The notes under the pieces: generated by a model
Seen by the model: only the letters and a program-made list of their open reading frames with translations
Told to the model about the DNA's origin: nothing
Database searches by the model: none
Shown here: positions 7,251 through 14,914 of the stretch, piece by piece
Position numbering within the stretch: the stretch's first letter is position 1
Layout: each line of letters starts with the position of its first letter
Position numbers and translations under genes: made by a program
Assembly (NCBI RefSeq): GCF_004916905.1
Contig: NZ_SDLV01000010.1
Span: 227,731-291,730, forward strand
Origin: Chryseobacterium candidae
GTDB lineage: Bacteria; Bacteroidota; Bacteroidia; Flavobacteriales; Weeksellaceae
DNA: 64,000 nucleotides
Direction of reading: 5' to 3'

Positions 7251-8177
7251 TTATTTTTGAGAAGCTTCTTCTGCCTCATCCATCAGTTTAATATAAGTAG
7301 CGTAGCGGGAATGCTGAATCTCCCCTGTCTCAAGAGCATCAATAACGGCACATTTCGGTTCATTAATGTGAAGACAATTGTGAAACTTGCACTCTTCTCT
7401 CTTCTTGAAAATCTCGGGAAAGTAATGCTGTACTTCTTCTTTTTCAATATCAATCATTGCAAATTCACGAACGCCGGGAGTATCGATAACGTTTCCGCCA
7501 AAATGCCAAAAGTGCATCTGTGCAAAAGTTGTTGTGTGCTTTCCTTTCAGGTGAGTGTCTGAAATTTCAGATGTTTTTAAATTCAGTCCTGGCTGCAGAG
7601 CATTCACCAATGTAGATTTTCCACAGCCTGAGTGACCGAAGAATACAGAGGTTTTATCTTTAAGAATCTCCTGAAGCTGATCCAGATTCAATTTTGAATA
7701 TGACGAAATTTCCAAAGTATTATATCCAATTTCCTGGTATAGGAATTCAATGTCCTTTACAATTTCAATTTCTTCTTCGTGTAAAACATCGATCTTATTA
7801 AAAAGAATGAGTGGAGTAATATTATAAGCTTCACAACATGCCAGAAACCTGTCCAGAAATCCTAATGATGTTTCAGGATGTTTCAGGGTAAAGATAAAGC
7901 AAGCCAAATCAATATTGGACGCAATAATATGGGCTTCTTTTGAAAGGTTTACTGATTTTCTGATCAGATAATTGGATCGCGGTTCAATTTTTGTGATCCA
8001 TGCGATATCATCCTGTTCCAGTTGAAACTCAACAAAATCTCCTACAGCAAGTGGATTGGTAAGCCTGGTTTTTATCAATTTGAATTTTCCCCGGATTCTG
8101 GCCTCGAAAATTTTATTAGTTTCCAATTCCAAAACCTGGTACCAACTGCCTGTAGATTTAATGATTTTTCCTTTCAT
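7251..8177 (-). CDS. rsgA: Small ribosomal subunit biogenesis GTPase RsgA
   Basis: This 308-residue circularly permuted GTPase acts in late maturation of the 30S subunit. Order: an OB-fold (residues about 1-65, beginning MKGKIIKSTGSWYQV), G4 LFNKIDVL, G1 GHSGCGKSTLVN, G3 DTPG, then a C-terminal zinc-binding segment with CKFHNCLHINEPKCAV. I start at 8177 rather than the upstream ATG at 8204, because MKGKIIKSTGSWY is the conserved family N-terminus and a TATATTTG promoter element (8192-8199) overlaps the longer version. It reads away from the DAHP synthase operon, 180 bases downstream of it. Confidence 0.96.
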   Translation of the reverse strand: MKGKIIKSTGSWYQVLELETNKIFEARIRGKFKLIKTRLTNPLAVGDFVEFQLEQDDIAWITKIEPRSNYLIRKSVNLSKEAHIIASNIDLACFIFTLKHPETSLGFLDRFLACCEAYNITPLILFNKIDVLHEEEIEIVKDIEFLYQEIGYNTLEISSYSKLNLDQLQEILKDKTSVFFGHSGCGKSTLVNALQPGLNLKTSEISDTHLKGKHTTTFAQMHFWHFGGNVIDTPGVREFAMIDIEKEEVQHYFPEIFKKREECKFHNCLHINEPKCAVIDALETGEIQHSRYATYIKLMDEAEEASQK

Positions 8178-8191
8178 AGATAATGCTGGTG

Positions 8192-8199
8192 CAAATATA
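8192..8199 (-). promoter_or_regulatory. -7 promoter element of rsgA
   Basis: TATATTTG on the minus strand, 15 bases upstream of the chosen ATG, fits TAnnTTTG exactly. Confidence 0.55.
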
Positions 8200-8203
8200 C
8201 GCA

Positions 8204-8281
8204 ATTAGGGCTTAGCATTCAGGAAATAGGTTTAAAAACACATGTTTCAATTGCCCTAAATACCAATGCATAAGCCCTAAT
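8204..8281. repeat. Long inverted repeat between DAHP synthase and rsgA
   Basis: The arm ATTAGGGCTTAGCATT (8204-8219) is complementary to AATGCATAAGCCCTAAT (8265-8281) with a single bulged base. The 45-base spacer contains a further GCCCTAA copy. No strong T-tract follows either arm, so it is not a standard terminator. Confidence 0.7.
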
Positions 8282-8357
8282 TTGTATTTTTTCTAAAATT
8301 TTGGTTTTAATTTTCAGGAATTAAATCAAAATCCCAATCTTTAAAACGCGCTGCAAT

Positions 8358-9440
8358 TTATCTTTTGTCGATCATAATATTATTCTGAACTTCAATAGAC
8401 TCTTCGTGAATAGCTTTGAATACTTTTTCAATGAATTCCTGAGACATTCCTGTTTCTTTTGCTTTTTGAGTAGCGTATTCTGTGATTACTTTCCAACGTT
8501 CAGGCTGGAAGATCGCAATGTCATTTTCTTTTTTAAGCTTACCGATCTTTTCAGAAATTTTCATTCTTTGAGAAAGAAGTTCAATTAACTGGAAATCAAG
8601 ATCAGAGATCAAAGTTCTGTGTCTTCCCATCTCTCCTTCAAAACCTGCAAGATTAGAGCTTCTCACTTTCAGATTTCCGATAAGCTCTGCAAGAACTTCA
8701 GGAGTAATCTGCTGGGAAGCATCGCTCCACGCTTCATCAGGATTACAGTGTGATTCAATGATTGCTCCCTGGTATCCTACGTTAAGTGCTTCCTGGGTGA
8801 TATCCGCAAGACCTGTTCTGTTTCCGCAGATGTGAGAAGGGTCGATTAACATTGGAATGTTGGGAAACTGGCTCTTGAAATCAAGGGCAATCTGCCAGTT
8901 TGGATTGTTTCTGTATTTTGTTTTCTGGTATGTTGAAAATCCTCTGTGGATTACGCCCAGGTTTTTTATATCCTGTCCTAAAAGTCTCTCCAAAGCTCCG
9001 ATCCATAATGCTAGATCCGGATTCACAGGGTTTTTCACAAACACAGGCTTATCTGTTCCTCTTAAAGCCATTGCTATTTCCTGTACTGTAAAAGGGTTCA
9101 CTGTAGAACGTGCTCCAATCCAAAGAACATCTACATCTGCTTCCAGAGCTGCAAACACATGGTGTGCGTTGGCTACTTCAGTTGCTGTTTTAAAACCATA
9201 CTCTTCTTTTACTTTTTTCAGCCAGTTTAAACCAATCACTCCTACTCCTTCAAAACCGTTTGGTTTGGTACGGGGCTTCCAGATTCCTGCACGGAAAACC
9301 GATACATTAGCATTGGATTCCTTAATTCTCCTGGCCGTTTCAAGCATTTGAGCTTCACTTTCCGCACTACATGGTCCTGCAATCATCAGAGGCTGTGTAA
9401 GCCCATCGATCCACTCATTTTTTAAATCATTTAAATTCAT
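8358..9440 (-). CDS. Bifunctional 3-deoxy-7-phosphoheptulonate synthase / chorismate mutase (type II)
   Basis: This 360-residue fusion catalyses the first shikimate-pathway step (erythrose-4-phosphate plus PEP to DAHP) and the chorismate-to-prephenate branch step towards Phe and Tyr. The DAHP synthase domain (about 1-255) shows MIAGPCSAES, FRAGIWKPRT, WIGARSTVNP, VFVKNPVNPD, PMLIDPSHICGNR and IIESHCNPDEAWSDA. The mutase domain (about 265-360) is an all-helical AroQ-type module with RTLISDLDFQLIELLSQRM and EERWK-like positions (QPERWKVI). It is preceded by an aromatic-rich leader peptide (9614-9745), which implies control by aromatic amino acid supply. Confidence 0.95.
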   Translation of the reverse strand: MNLNDLKNEWIDGLTQPLMIAGPCSAESEAQMLETARRIKESNANVSVFRAGIWKPRTKPNGFEGVGVIGLNWLKKVKEEYGFKTATEVANAHHVFAALEADVDVLWIGARSTVNPFTVQEIAMALRGTDKPVFVKNPVNPDLALWIGALERLLGQDIKNLGVIHRGFSTYQKTKYRNNPNWQIALDFKSQFPNIPMLIDPSHICGNRTGLADITQEALNVGYQGAIIESHCNPDEAWSDASQQITPEVLAELIGNLKVRSSNLAGFEGEMGRHRTLISDLDFQLIELLSQRMKISEKIGKLKKENDIAIFQPERWKVITEYATQKAKETGMSQEFIEKVFKAIHEESIEVQNNIMIDKR

Positions 9441-9613
9441 TATTCTAAATTTTTGTTGTTTTTTTATATTATTTATTCATTGACAGCAATAGCCCTTTGG
9501 ATTATAAAATTTAATTTATAATTCTTTTCAAAAAATGCCGTTCAAAACTGTTTAAAGGAATCAGGAAAATAATAGGGCTCTACTTCTCCTGTATTTTTTG
9601 GAAAGAAATTCAG
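9441..9613 (-). promoter_or_regulatory. Structured leader RNA between the aromatic leader peptide and DAHP synthase
   Basis: Two pairings compete here. ACAGGA (about 9592-9587) can pair with TCCTG (about 9565-9561). AGCCCT (9579-9574), which lies in the loop of that first hairpin, can pair with AGGGCT (9496-9491). An AU-rich hairpin (about 9502-9526) sits inside the second pairing. The overlap would suit an antiterminator/terminator switch, but no GC hairpin with a U-run is obvious. Confidence 0.35.
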
Positions 9614-9745
9614 TTAACAGTACCAATAAAATCGGTAATACGTTCTGAAATTTCTATAATAAGAAGCAGAAAAACTAAAATAACCGCTAAAAAAGTAATT
9701 AGCGGGTGCAAAAAAAGACTGATATGTGTTAATCAATTTTTCCAT
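9614..9745 (-). CDS. Aromatic amino acid leader peptide (43 aa) of DAHP synthase
   Basis: The minus-strand frame from ATG 9745 to TAA 9614 encodes 43 residues, of which 9 are Tyr, 8 Phe and 1 Trp. Examples are YQSFFAPANYFFSGYFSFS and the closing SYYRNFRTYYRFYWYC. It ends 173 bases upstream of the DAHP synthase/chorismate mutase start on the same strand. A good promoter (9828-9856) lies upstream. Codon content matching the pathway end products is the hallmark of transcription attenuation by ribosome stalling. A CCGCTAA/TTAGCGG hairpin (9684-9705) lies within the ORF. It is too short and too biased for an enzyme; a function as a translated sensor is inferred. Confidence 0.8.
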   Translation of the reverse strand: MEKLINTYQSFFAPANYFFSGYFSFSASYYRNFRTYYRFYWYC

Positions 9746-9827
9746 TCTATTCTGGAAATGTCTTGTTTCAGCGTTTCTAGTTGTAATTTGTTTTTGTCAA
9801 AAACTTATTTCTGACAGAAATATTTGA

Positions 9828-9856
9828 CAAATATATAAAAATTATGTCAAATCAAA
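9828..9856 (-). promoter_or_regulatory. Promoter of the aromatic leader/DAHP synthase transcript
   Basis: On the minus strand TTTG, 17 bases and TATATTTG (-7 element at 9828-9835) match the Bacteroidota consensus TTG-N17-23-TAnnTTTG. The promoter overlaps the end of the upstream dnaX tail. The predicted start is near 9821, leaving about 75 nt before the leader ATG. Confidence 0.7.
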
Positions 9857-10423
9857 CTTCATTAAATCATCAAGATCTTTCAAAAGCGGATTTTTTTCTA
9901 TAAATTTTTCAAATAGTTTTCTCTTCGTCACTACCTCAATCTTCAGATTATCAACGTCTCTGAAGTATTCTACTTCAATAATATGATTCTGAATTTTTCT
10001 TTTAAAATGATTAAAAAATTCTCCACTTATTTTATCAAATTCTACTTTTGCAGAATCTGAAGGGAATAAAACTTTGATTTTATGCTCTCCGGCTTTTTCC
10101 AGCTTGAAGGTTTTTACTGCATTGAAAACAAAGTTATTTTTTACCTGGAGCTGTTTAAGCATAATTTTCCATTCCATCTGCAGATCAGTATCTGTAAAAT
10201 GGTTTTGGGGAAGGTTTTCAGTTTTCACCACAACATTCTCTGCTGTTTCAACTTTATCCTCCTTATTCAGGAAAGAACTGATGCTAAAACCAGAAGAAAT
10301 TCCTTGTCTTGATAATGGTTTGGTTGTTTTTGTTACTGAAACTGCCTGAACTTCCTGAGAAGCTGCAGATTGTTGTTCTGCTTTAACGTCTTTCTTCTCC
10401 GGAGTTTTTTCCGGCATCTTCAC
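9842..10423 (-). CDS. dnaX: C-terminal (tau-specific) part of DNA polymerase III DnaX, reached by -1 frameshift or slippage
   Basis: This frame lies -1 relative to the upstream dnaX ORF and is open through the 11-A run, so a shift there continues dnaX for about 206 more residues (full product about 566 aa). Alone it could start at GTG 10423 (193 aa). It has a charged, Lys/Glu/Pro/Ser-rich linker followed by a folded-looking domain (residues about 70-193, DLQMEWKIMLKQLQ to DDLMKFDLT) typical of the C-terminal region of Bacteroidota DnaX. In tau this part contacts polymerase and helicase. It ends where the aromatic leader promoter begins. Confidence 0.75.
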   Translation of the reverse strand: MKMPEKTPEKKDVKAEQQSAASQEVQAVSVTKTTKPLSRQGISSGFSISSFLNKEDKVETAENVVVKTENLPQNHFTDTDLQMEWKIMLKQLQVKNNFVFNAVKTFKLEKAGEHKIKVLFPSDSAKVEFDKISGEFFNHFKRKIQNHIIEVEYFRDVDNLKIEVVTKRKLFEKFIEKNPLLKDLDDLMKFDLT

Positions 10424-10455
10424 CTCCTGTTTCTCACTGAGAAACGGAGCCAGTA

Positions 10456-11541
10456 TCAGGAATTTTTTTTTTTAGTATCGCCTAAATTAGCTGTCAGTGA
10501 AGCCAGCTGCATTAATGCAATTTCAACCGTAAGTCTAGGGTTTTTGGAATTTTTATAATTAATATCTGCATGATTGCAGATTTCAATACCATCAATAAGC
10601 TGCTGGGCGGCCCATTTCTGTCCCTGCTCTACAAATCTGGCCTTGGTTTTCTCTCCTACTTCTATGAGTTCCATTGTGGAAGCATTCTGTGCCATCATCA
10701 GATCTCTGAAATGATTTCCTAATCCGGCAATAAAAATATGAGGATCAAAACCTTTTTTTACAATCTCATTAAATGCGAAAAGCACTTCAGGAATTTTATT
10801 TTCCCTGGCGAGATCCACGATATTGAGATATTGATCATAATCCAGAATATTCAATACCTCGGCGGCTTTGGCCAGTGTAATATTTTTCTGGGAGAAAGTA
10901 GAAAGTCTGTCGAAGATGGAAAGTGCATCTCTTAATGCACCGTCGGCTTTCTGAGCAATCAGATACAATGCATCATCTTCATACCGGATATTTTCTTTTT
11001 GGGCTATGTTTCTCAGATGATTCTGAATGTCTTCAATGACAATTCTTTTGAAGTCATAGATCTGACAGCGGGATAAAATTGTTGGTATAATTTTATGTTT
11101 TTCCGTAGTAGCCAAAATAAAAATGGCATGAGCAGGCGGCTCTTCCAGCGTTTTAAGGAAAGCATTGAAAGCGGCAGAAGACAGCATATGAACCTCATCT
11201 ATGATATATACTTTGTATTTACCCACCTGAGGTGCAAAACGTACCTGATCTATAAGTTCTCTGATATCATCTACAGAGTTATTGGATGCTGCATCCAGCT
11301 CATAGATATTATAAGCAAAGCCATCTTCTGAAACCGAGCCATCTTTCTCATTGATCTTTCTTGCCAGAATTCTGGCGCAAGTAGTTTTACCCACACCACG
11401 AGGACCGCAAAAAAGCAATGCCTGAGCTAATTGGCTTTCTTCAATTGCATGTTCTAAAGTATCCGTAATATGGGATTGCCCTACAACCGTATCAAACTCC
11501 TGAGGACGATATTTTCTTGCAGATACTATAAAATTTTCCAT
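10456..11541 (-). CDS. dnaX: DNA polymerase III subunit gamma/tau, gamma-like form
   Basis: This 361-residue clamp-loader ATPase has Walker A GPRGVGKTTCARILA, Walker B and sensor motifs YIIDEVHMLS and LATTEKHKI, the SRC motif at LSRCQIYDF, and domain III to about residue 350. It ends abruptly at TKKKNS just after an A11 run. A single-base slip continues into the downstream frame to give a tau-like product. A TACTTTTG element at 11546-11553 suggests a very short or leaderless 5' end. It assembles the sliding clamp during replication. Confidence 0.93.
   Translation of the reverse strand: MENFIVSARKYRPQEFDTVVGQSHITDTLEHAIEESQLAQALLFCGPRGVGKTTCARILARKINEKDGSVSEDGFAYNIYELDAASNNSVDDIRELIDQVRFAPQVGKYKVYIIDEVHMLSSAAFNAFLKTLEEPPAHAIFILATTEKHKIIPTILSRCQIYDFKRIVIEDIQNHLRNIAQKENIRYEDDALYLIAQKADGALRDALSIFDRLSTFSQKNITLAKAAEVLNILDYDQYLNIVDLARENKIPEVLFAFNEIVKKGFDPHIFIAGLGNHFRDLMMAQNASTMELIEVGEKTKARFVEQGQKWAAQQLIDGIEICNHADINYKNSKNPRLTVEIALMQLASLTANLGDTKKKNS
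10463..10473 (-). other. Poly-A slippage/frameshift site in dnaX
   Basis: ACT followed by eleven A and TTCC. Reading with one extra A, or a -1 ribosomal shift, turns KKKNS-stop into KKKKFLILAPFLSEKQE and joins the tau-like frame. E. coli uses A AAA AAG for -1 shifting; Thermus dnaX uses a poly-A run for transcriptional slippage. Confidence 0.65.
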
Positions 11542-11638
11542 TGGCCAAAAGTAAGAAATATAGTTTTAATTTGAAAATTAAAAGTTTTCAAATATCAACA
11601 AAAACGTATTTTTGCTCAAATCGGAAAACTTTTAATTT

Positions 11639-12271
11639 CTACTTTTTTTTGCTGTATGCAAAGTCGATCAACTCAACAATAGCGCCTTCAATCTCTTTTC
11701 TTCCTTCTTCGGTCTTCAGGTCAATACCGCAGAACTTACTGGCGTTGTATCCTGTATAAAGATTAAGATAGTAAGCACCGGAAACTATTAAAGCCATAAT
11801 TGCTCTATGCCTTGTTGCTACCCCTTCTCCGAAATAAGGATCTGAGATGTTTCCAAATAAGACTTCTCCTACTTCTTCACGCTGCTCAACCAGTTTCTTA
11901 AGAATAGGCTTACTTTCTGAAAGTTCCCAAAGGATAATTTTCTGAAGTTCTTTATTTTTCTTCAGGTTTTCGAACTGATTTAACACTACCATTTTGGTAA
12001 GTTCGTGTCCACCGTCAGAGAAATCCATATCAACATCCTGGTTGACCTGGCTCCAGTAATCCTGAGATTTGATATACTCATCAATCAGCTTATCAGTACT
12101 TCCAAAGTACTCATAGATTAATTTTTTATCAAATCCGGCTACTGCGGCAATTTTACTTACTTTCAGTCCGGAGTATCCTTTTACTCTTAAAATTTTACCA
12201 ACTGCAGCAAGCAGTTTCTGTTTTGTTTTTTCTTTGTCCCTAATGGGGCCCTGCACTACTTTTCTAGGCAT
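11639..12271 (-). CDS. TetR/AcrR family transcriptional regulator
   Basis: This 210-residue protein has an N-terminal TetR helix-turn-helix (residues about 14-62: LLAAVGKILRVKGYSGLKVS, then FDKKLIYEYFGSTDKL). A helical ligand-binding C-terminal domain follows. Its start lies 5 bases after the stop of the upstream oxoamine synthase, so the two form an operon and the regulator may respond to a lipid-related ligand or control that enzyme. The ligand is unknown. Confidence 0.88.
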   Translation of the reverse strand: MPRKVVQGPIRDKEKTKQKLLAAVGKILRVKGYSGLKVSKIAAVAGFDKKLIYEYFGSTDKLIDEYIKSQDYWSQVNQDVDMDFSDGGHELTKMVVLNQFENLKKNKELQKIILWELSESKPILKKLVEQREEVGEVLFGNISDPYFGEGVATRHRAIMALIVSGAYYLNLYTGYNASKFCGIDLKTEEGRKEIEGAIVELIDFAYSKKK

Positions 12272-12276
12272 AATTA

Positions 12277-13533
12277 TTATTTTTTCGCAATATGCAATTT
12301 TTTATTTATATCATCAAACGCATTAAGCGTTTTGTCGAGATGTTCTTTTTCGTGCCTTGCCGTTACACTCATCCTGATACGCGCATCTTTTCTTGGTACA
12401 GCCGGATAAAGAATCGGATTGGTATAGATTCCTTTTTGTATTAGTAGTTTTCCGGCTTCTCCTGTTACATAGGGATCTCCAATTTTTACGGGGATAATGG
12501 CAGAGCAGGTAACACCGGTATCTAATCCTAAATCGTCAAGTCCTTTTTTGAAATAATTGATGTTATCCCAGAGTTTTTCTCTCCAGATAGGTTCTTCGTC
12601 AATTAAATCAATGGCTTTAACAATTCCTGCGGATGATGGTGGAGCTGTAGCTGAGAAGATCTGCTGTCGTGAATGGAATCTGATGAATGCAGCTATTTTT
12701 TTATCTGCAATGACATATCCTCCAAGGTTTCCGAATGTTTTGCTGAATGTACCTGTGATGATGTCTACTTTATCCAATAAACCAGCCTGTTCCAAAGTAC
12801 CTCTTCCGGTTTCTCCAAGGATGCCGACCCCATGTACGTCGTCTACCATCAGAAAGGCATTATACTTTTTCACAAGGTCATAGATCTCATTAATACGGGA
12901 GGTATCACCATCCTGGGAATACACTCCATCCACAATAACGAGTTTCGTACGGTACAGATTTTCAGATACCTTCAAAATGTGTTCCAAAGATTCCAAATTA
13001 TTGTGCGGAAATGTTTTTTTATTAGTAAAAGCACATCCTTCGTGCACGCTGGCATGTACAGCCATATCTAAAATAGCCAGATCTTCCTTTTGCATTAAAC
13101 ATTGTAAACTCGCACTATTAGCAGTATAACCTGTTGTAAATACTACGGCTTCATCTTCTGTTCTTTTAAAGAAACCTGAAATTTTCTTTTCTAACGCATT
13201 GTGGTAATCAAAATAACCGCCGATAAGAGGGGTTGCCCCAGTACCGGTACCATATTTTTCTATTCCCTCAATGGCAGCTTGTTTTACTTTCGGGTGCTGT
13301 GTAAATCCCAAATAATCACTTGATACAAAACTAACAAATTCTCTGTTATGGTTTGCAATATTTACATTCAGTATTGCATTGGTTCCTGAAGTATTCTTCA
13401 GTCGGTAATTCATGTGTCCATTAGACTTTACATAGTCTAAATATTCATAAAAAATTTCAGCCCTTTGAGCCATATTATTGTCTGGTATATTCTCAAAGTC
13501 TTTGATAGTTGCTGTTGTGAAATTGATGCTCAT
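12277..13533 (-). CDS. Alpha-oxoamine synthase family PLP enzyme (BioF/Kbl/serine palmitoyltransferase-like)
   Basis: This 418-residue fold-type I enzyme condenses an amino acid with an acyl-CoA or acyl-ACP thioester with loss of CO2. Visible motifs: FVSSDYLGFTQHP, GTGTGATPLIGGY, TTGYTANSASLQ, VDGVYSQDGD, MVDDVHGVGILG (PLP-ring Asp and His) and GTFSKTFGNLGGY with the Schiff-base Lys. It lacks biotin-operon neighbours and is paired with a TetR regulator. In Flavobacteriia such a stand-alone enzyme can be the cysteate acyltransferase that starts sulfonolipid (capnine) synthesis, or a serine palmitoyltransferase. The family is certain, the substrate is inference. Promoter element TATATTTG is at 13565-13572. 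Confidence 0.88.
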   Translation of the reverse strand: MSINFTTATIKDFENIPDNNMAQRAEIFYEYLDYVKSNGHMNYRLKNTSGTNAILNVNIANHNREFVSFVSSDYLGFTQHPKVKQAAIEGIEKYGTGTGATPLIGGYFDYHNALEKKISGFFKRTEDEAVVFTTGYTANSASLQCLMQKEDLAILDMAVHASVHEGCAFTNKKTFPHNNLESLEHILKVSENLYRTKLVIVDGVYSQDGDTSRINEIYDLVKKYNAFLMVDDVHGVGILGETGRGTLEQAGLLDKVDIITGTFSKTFGNLGGYVIADKKIAAFIRFHSRQQIFSATAPPSSAGIVKAIDLIDEEPIWREKLWDNINYFKKGLDDLGLDTGVTCSAIIPVKIGDPYVTGEAGKLLIQKGIYTNPILYPAVPRKDARIRMSVTARHEKEHLDKTLNAFDDINKKLHIAKK

Positions 13534-13959
13534 CCTTAATCTTGTTTGTTGTGGTTTTAAAAAACAAATATATAACTATTTAAAGGGGTTAAGCTCCCTT
13601 ACTAAGATTAAATATTATTAAAGACACAATAATTTATTCTTATACTCTGGAAACCAAACTCAATTGTATATACATGTTTCTTTTTAACATTTATCTTTTT
13701 GAATTAATTAGTTTTTTCTTACCTAAATTTAATAAAAAAAGTAAACAATAAAGAAATATTAATAAATAAATAATAAAAAAAGACAGTTATTTTTCACAAC
13801 CATCTCATTTATAAAAGATTATTTTCCGGTAATTTTAACATTATAATTCACTAAATTGCCTTTTACAGCAGGAATTCAGCACGATTAAATCCCTACCCAG
13901 AGACGAAAAGGGCATCGAAACTCCTGTGGCAGGAATTTTAAAGAATAAAAACAGTCAGT
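13534..13959. other. AT-rich intergenic region with oxoamine synthase promoter
   Basis: Minus-strand TATATTTG at 13565-13572 is a good -7 element for the oxoamine synthase. The rest is very AT-rich. A GC-richer stretch at about 13865-13935 contains an imperfect CTCCTG/CAGGA dyad but no recognisable RNA or ORF. Confidence 0.45.
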
Positions 13960-14316
13960 TCAGACGGTATGGGAATCTCTGAATTTTCCAGGAGTGCAAC
14001 CAGTCATTTTTTTGAAAAATTTTGAAAAATTGGATGGATCGTAAGTAAAAATACGGGCAATTTCTGCTACAGATTTATCCGTAACAATAAGCATATGTTT
14101 GGCTTCCCCGATAATTTTTTCATCATAAAAAAAACAGGGATGCTTTCCGGTTTCTTTTTTAATGGTATCGGTAAGATGTTTGTGAGAGACAGCAAGTTTT
14201 CCGGCAATTTCATTCAGTTCCAGAAATTCATGGGCTGTTCCCGAAATAACCTCATGGATATGTTGGTCTAAAAAGGTAAAATACTGATGGGTAATTTCTT
14301 CACTTCTTTTCATCAT
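13960..14316 (-). CDS. Stand-alone AraC-type DNA-binding protein
   Basis: This 118-residue protein consists almost only of the two helix-turn-helix units of AraC/XylS regulators. The first HTH is LNEIAGKLAVSHKHLTDTIK and the second VAEIARIFTYDPSNFSKFFK, ending in the usual GCTPGKFR. There is no ligand or sensor domain, so either it acts constitutively or it is controlled by expression. It is followed on the same strand, 57 bases away on the higher-coordinate side, by a LuxR-type gene. Start is ATG 14316; a second ATG is at codon 2. Confidence 0.82.
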   Translation of the reverse strand: MMKRSEEITHQYFTFLDQHIHEVISGTAHEFLELNEIAGKLAVSHKHLTDTIKKETGKHPCFFYDEKIIGEAKHMLIVTDKSVAEIARIFTYDPSNFSKFFKKMTGCTPGKFRDSHTV

Positions 14317-14373
14317 GTATGGTTCTTGCTAATGTGTATTCAAGATATAAAATTAAATATAAGTTACAAAATA

Positions 14374-14829
14374 TTATGGTAAACTTTTCGGATGTTTGAA
14401 GCTGAATATTTTAAAAAAACTATCTTTAAAAGCCTGGGTAGAATTTTTCACTTTCAACTTTTCCAGGATATTCTGACGGTGCCTGTTTACGGTATTGATG
14501 CTTATAGAAAGAATACCTGCAATTTCTTTACTGGCATATCCCTCTCCTAAAAATTTTAAAACTTCCAGTTCTCCTGGGCTTAAAATATTCTTATAATCAA
14601 GTTTATTTTTCACCACCACTTTCCCTTTTATTATATTAACAATCATGAAATCGGGAACATTAGATGAAGTCAGAGCCATATGATAAAGACAGAGAGCAAA
14701 CCTCAATCGTCCGTTATCAGGTGAATAAATATAAAACATACGGTGTTTTACCCATCTGTATGCATGATTTTTATCTTTCATTCTGATTTTTGAAACGACA
14801 CTATATCCCGTACGTTCCTGCGTTTCCAC
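14374..14829 (-). CDS. LuxR-type HTH regulator with truncated N-terminal sensor domain
   Basis: The 151-residue product has a C-terminal LuxR/GerE helix-turn-helix (residues about 82-140: LSPGELEVLKFLGEGYASKE, then SINTVNRHRQNILEKLKVKN). Before it lies only the end of a PAS-like sensor fold (RWVKHRMFYIYSP). Bacteroidota relatives are usually about 250 residues with a full PAS domain. An in-frame TAA lies just upstream of the GTG at 14829, so the N-terminus looks lost. It could be expressed from GTG 14829 or ATG 14781, or be a decaying gene. Confidence 0.65.
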   Translation of the reverse strand: METQERTGYSVVSKIRMKDKNHAYRWVKHRMFYIYSPDNGRLRFALCLYHMALTSSNVPDFMIVNIIKGKVVVKNKLDYKNILSPGELEVLKFLGEGYASKEIAGILSISINTVNRHRQNILEKLKVKNSTQAFKDSFFKIFSFKHPKSLP

Positions 14830-14873
14830 TGTATCTTTTTTTGATTAAAAAGATATTCTGAGTGTTTAATAAC

Positions 14874-14914
14874 AAAAAAAGAGACTGTTTACTTTTGTAC
14901 AGTCTCTTTTGTTT
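14874..14914. terminator. Bidirectional terminator-like hairpin
   Basis: AAAGAGACTGT/ACAGTCTCTTT is a perfect 11-bp stem with a 10-base loop and A/T tracts on both sides. Confidence 0.8.

Noticed and set aside
13865..13935. GC-richer patch that might be a structured RNA
   Set aside because: Compared by eye with SRP, TPP and other common RNA motifs; no match and no good stem set.
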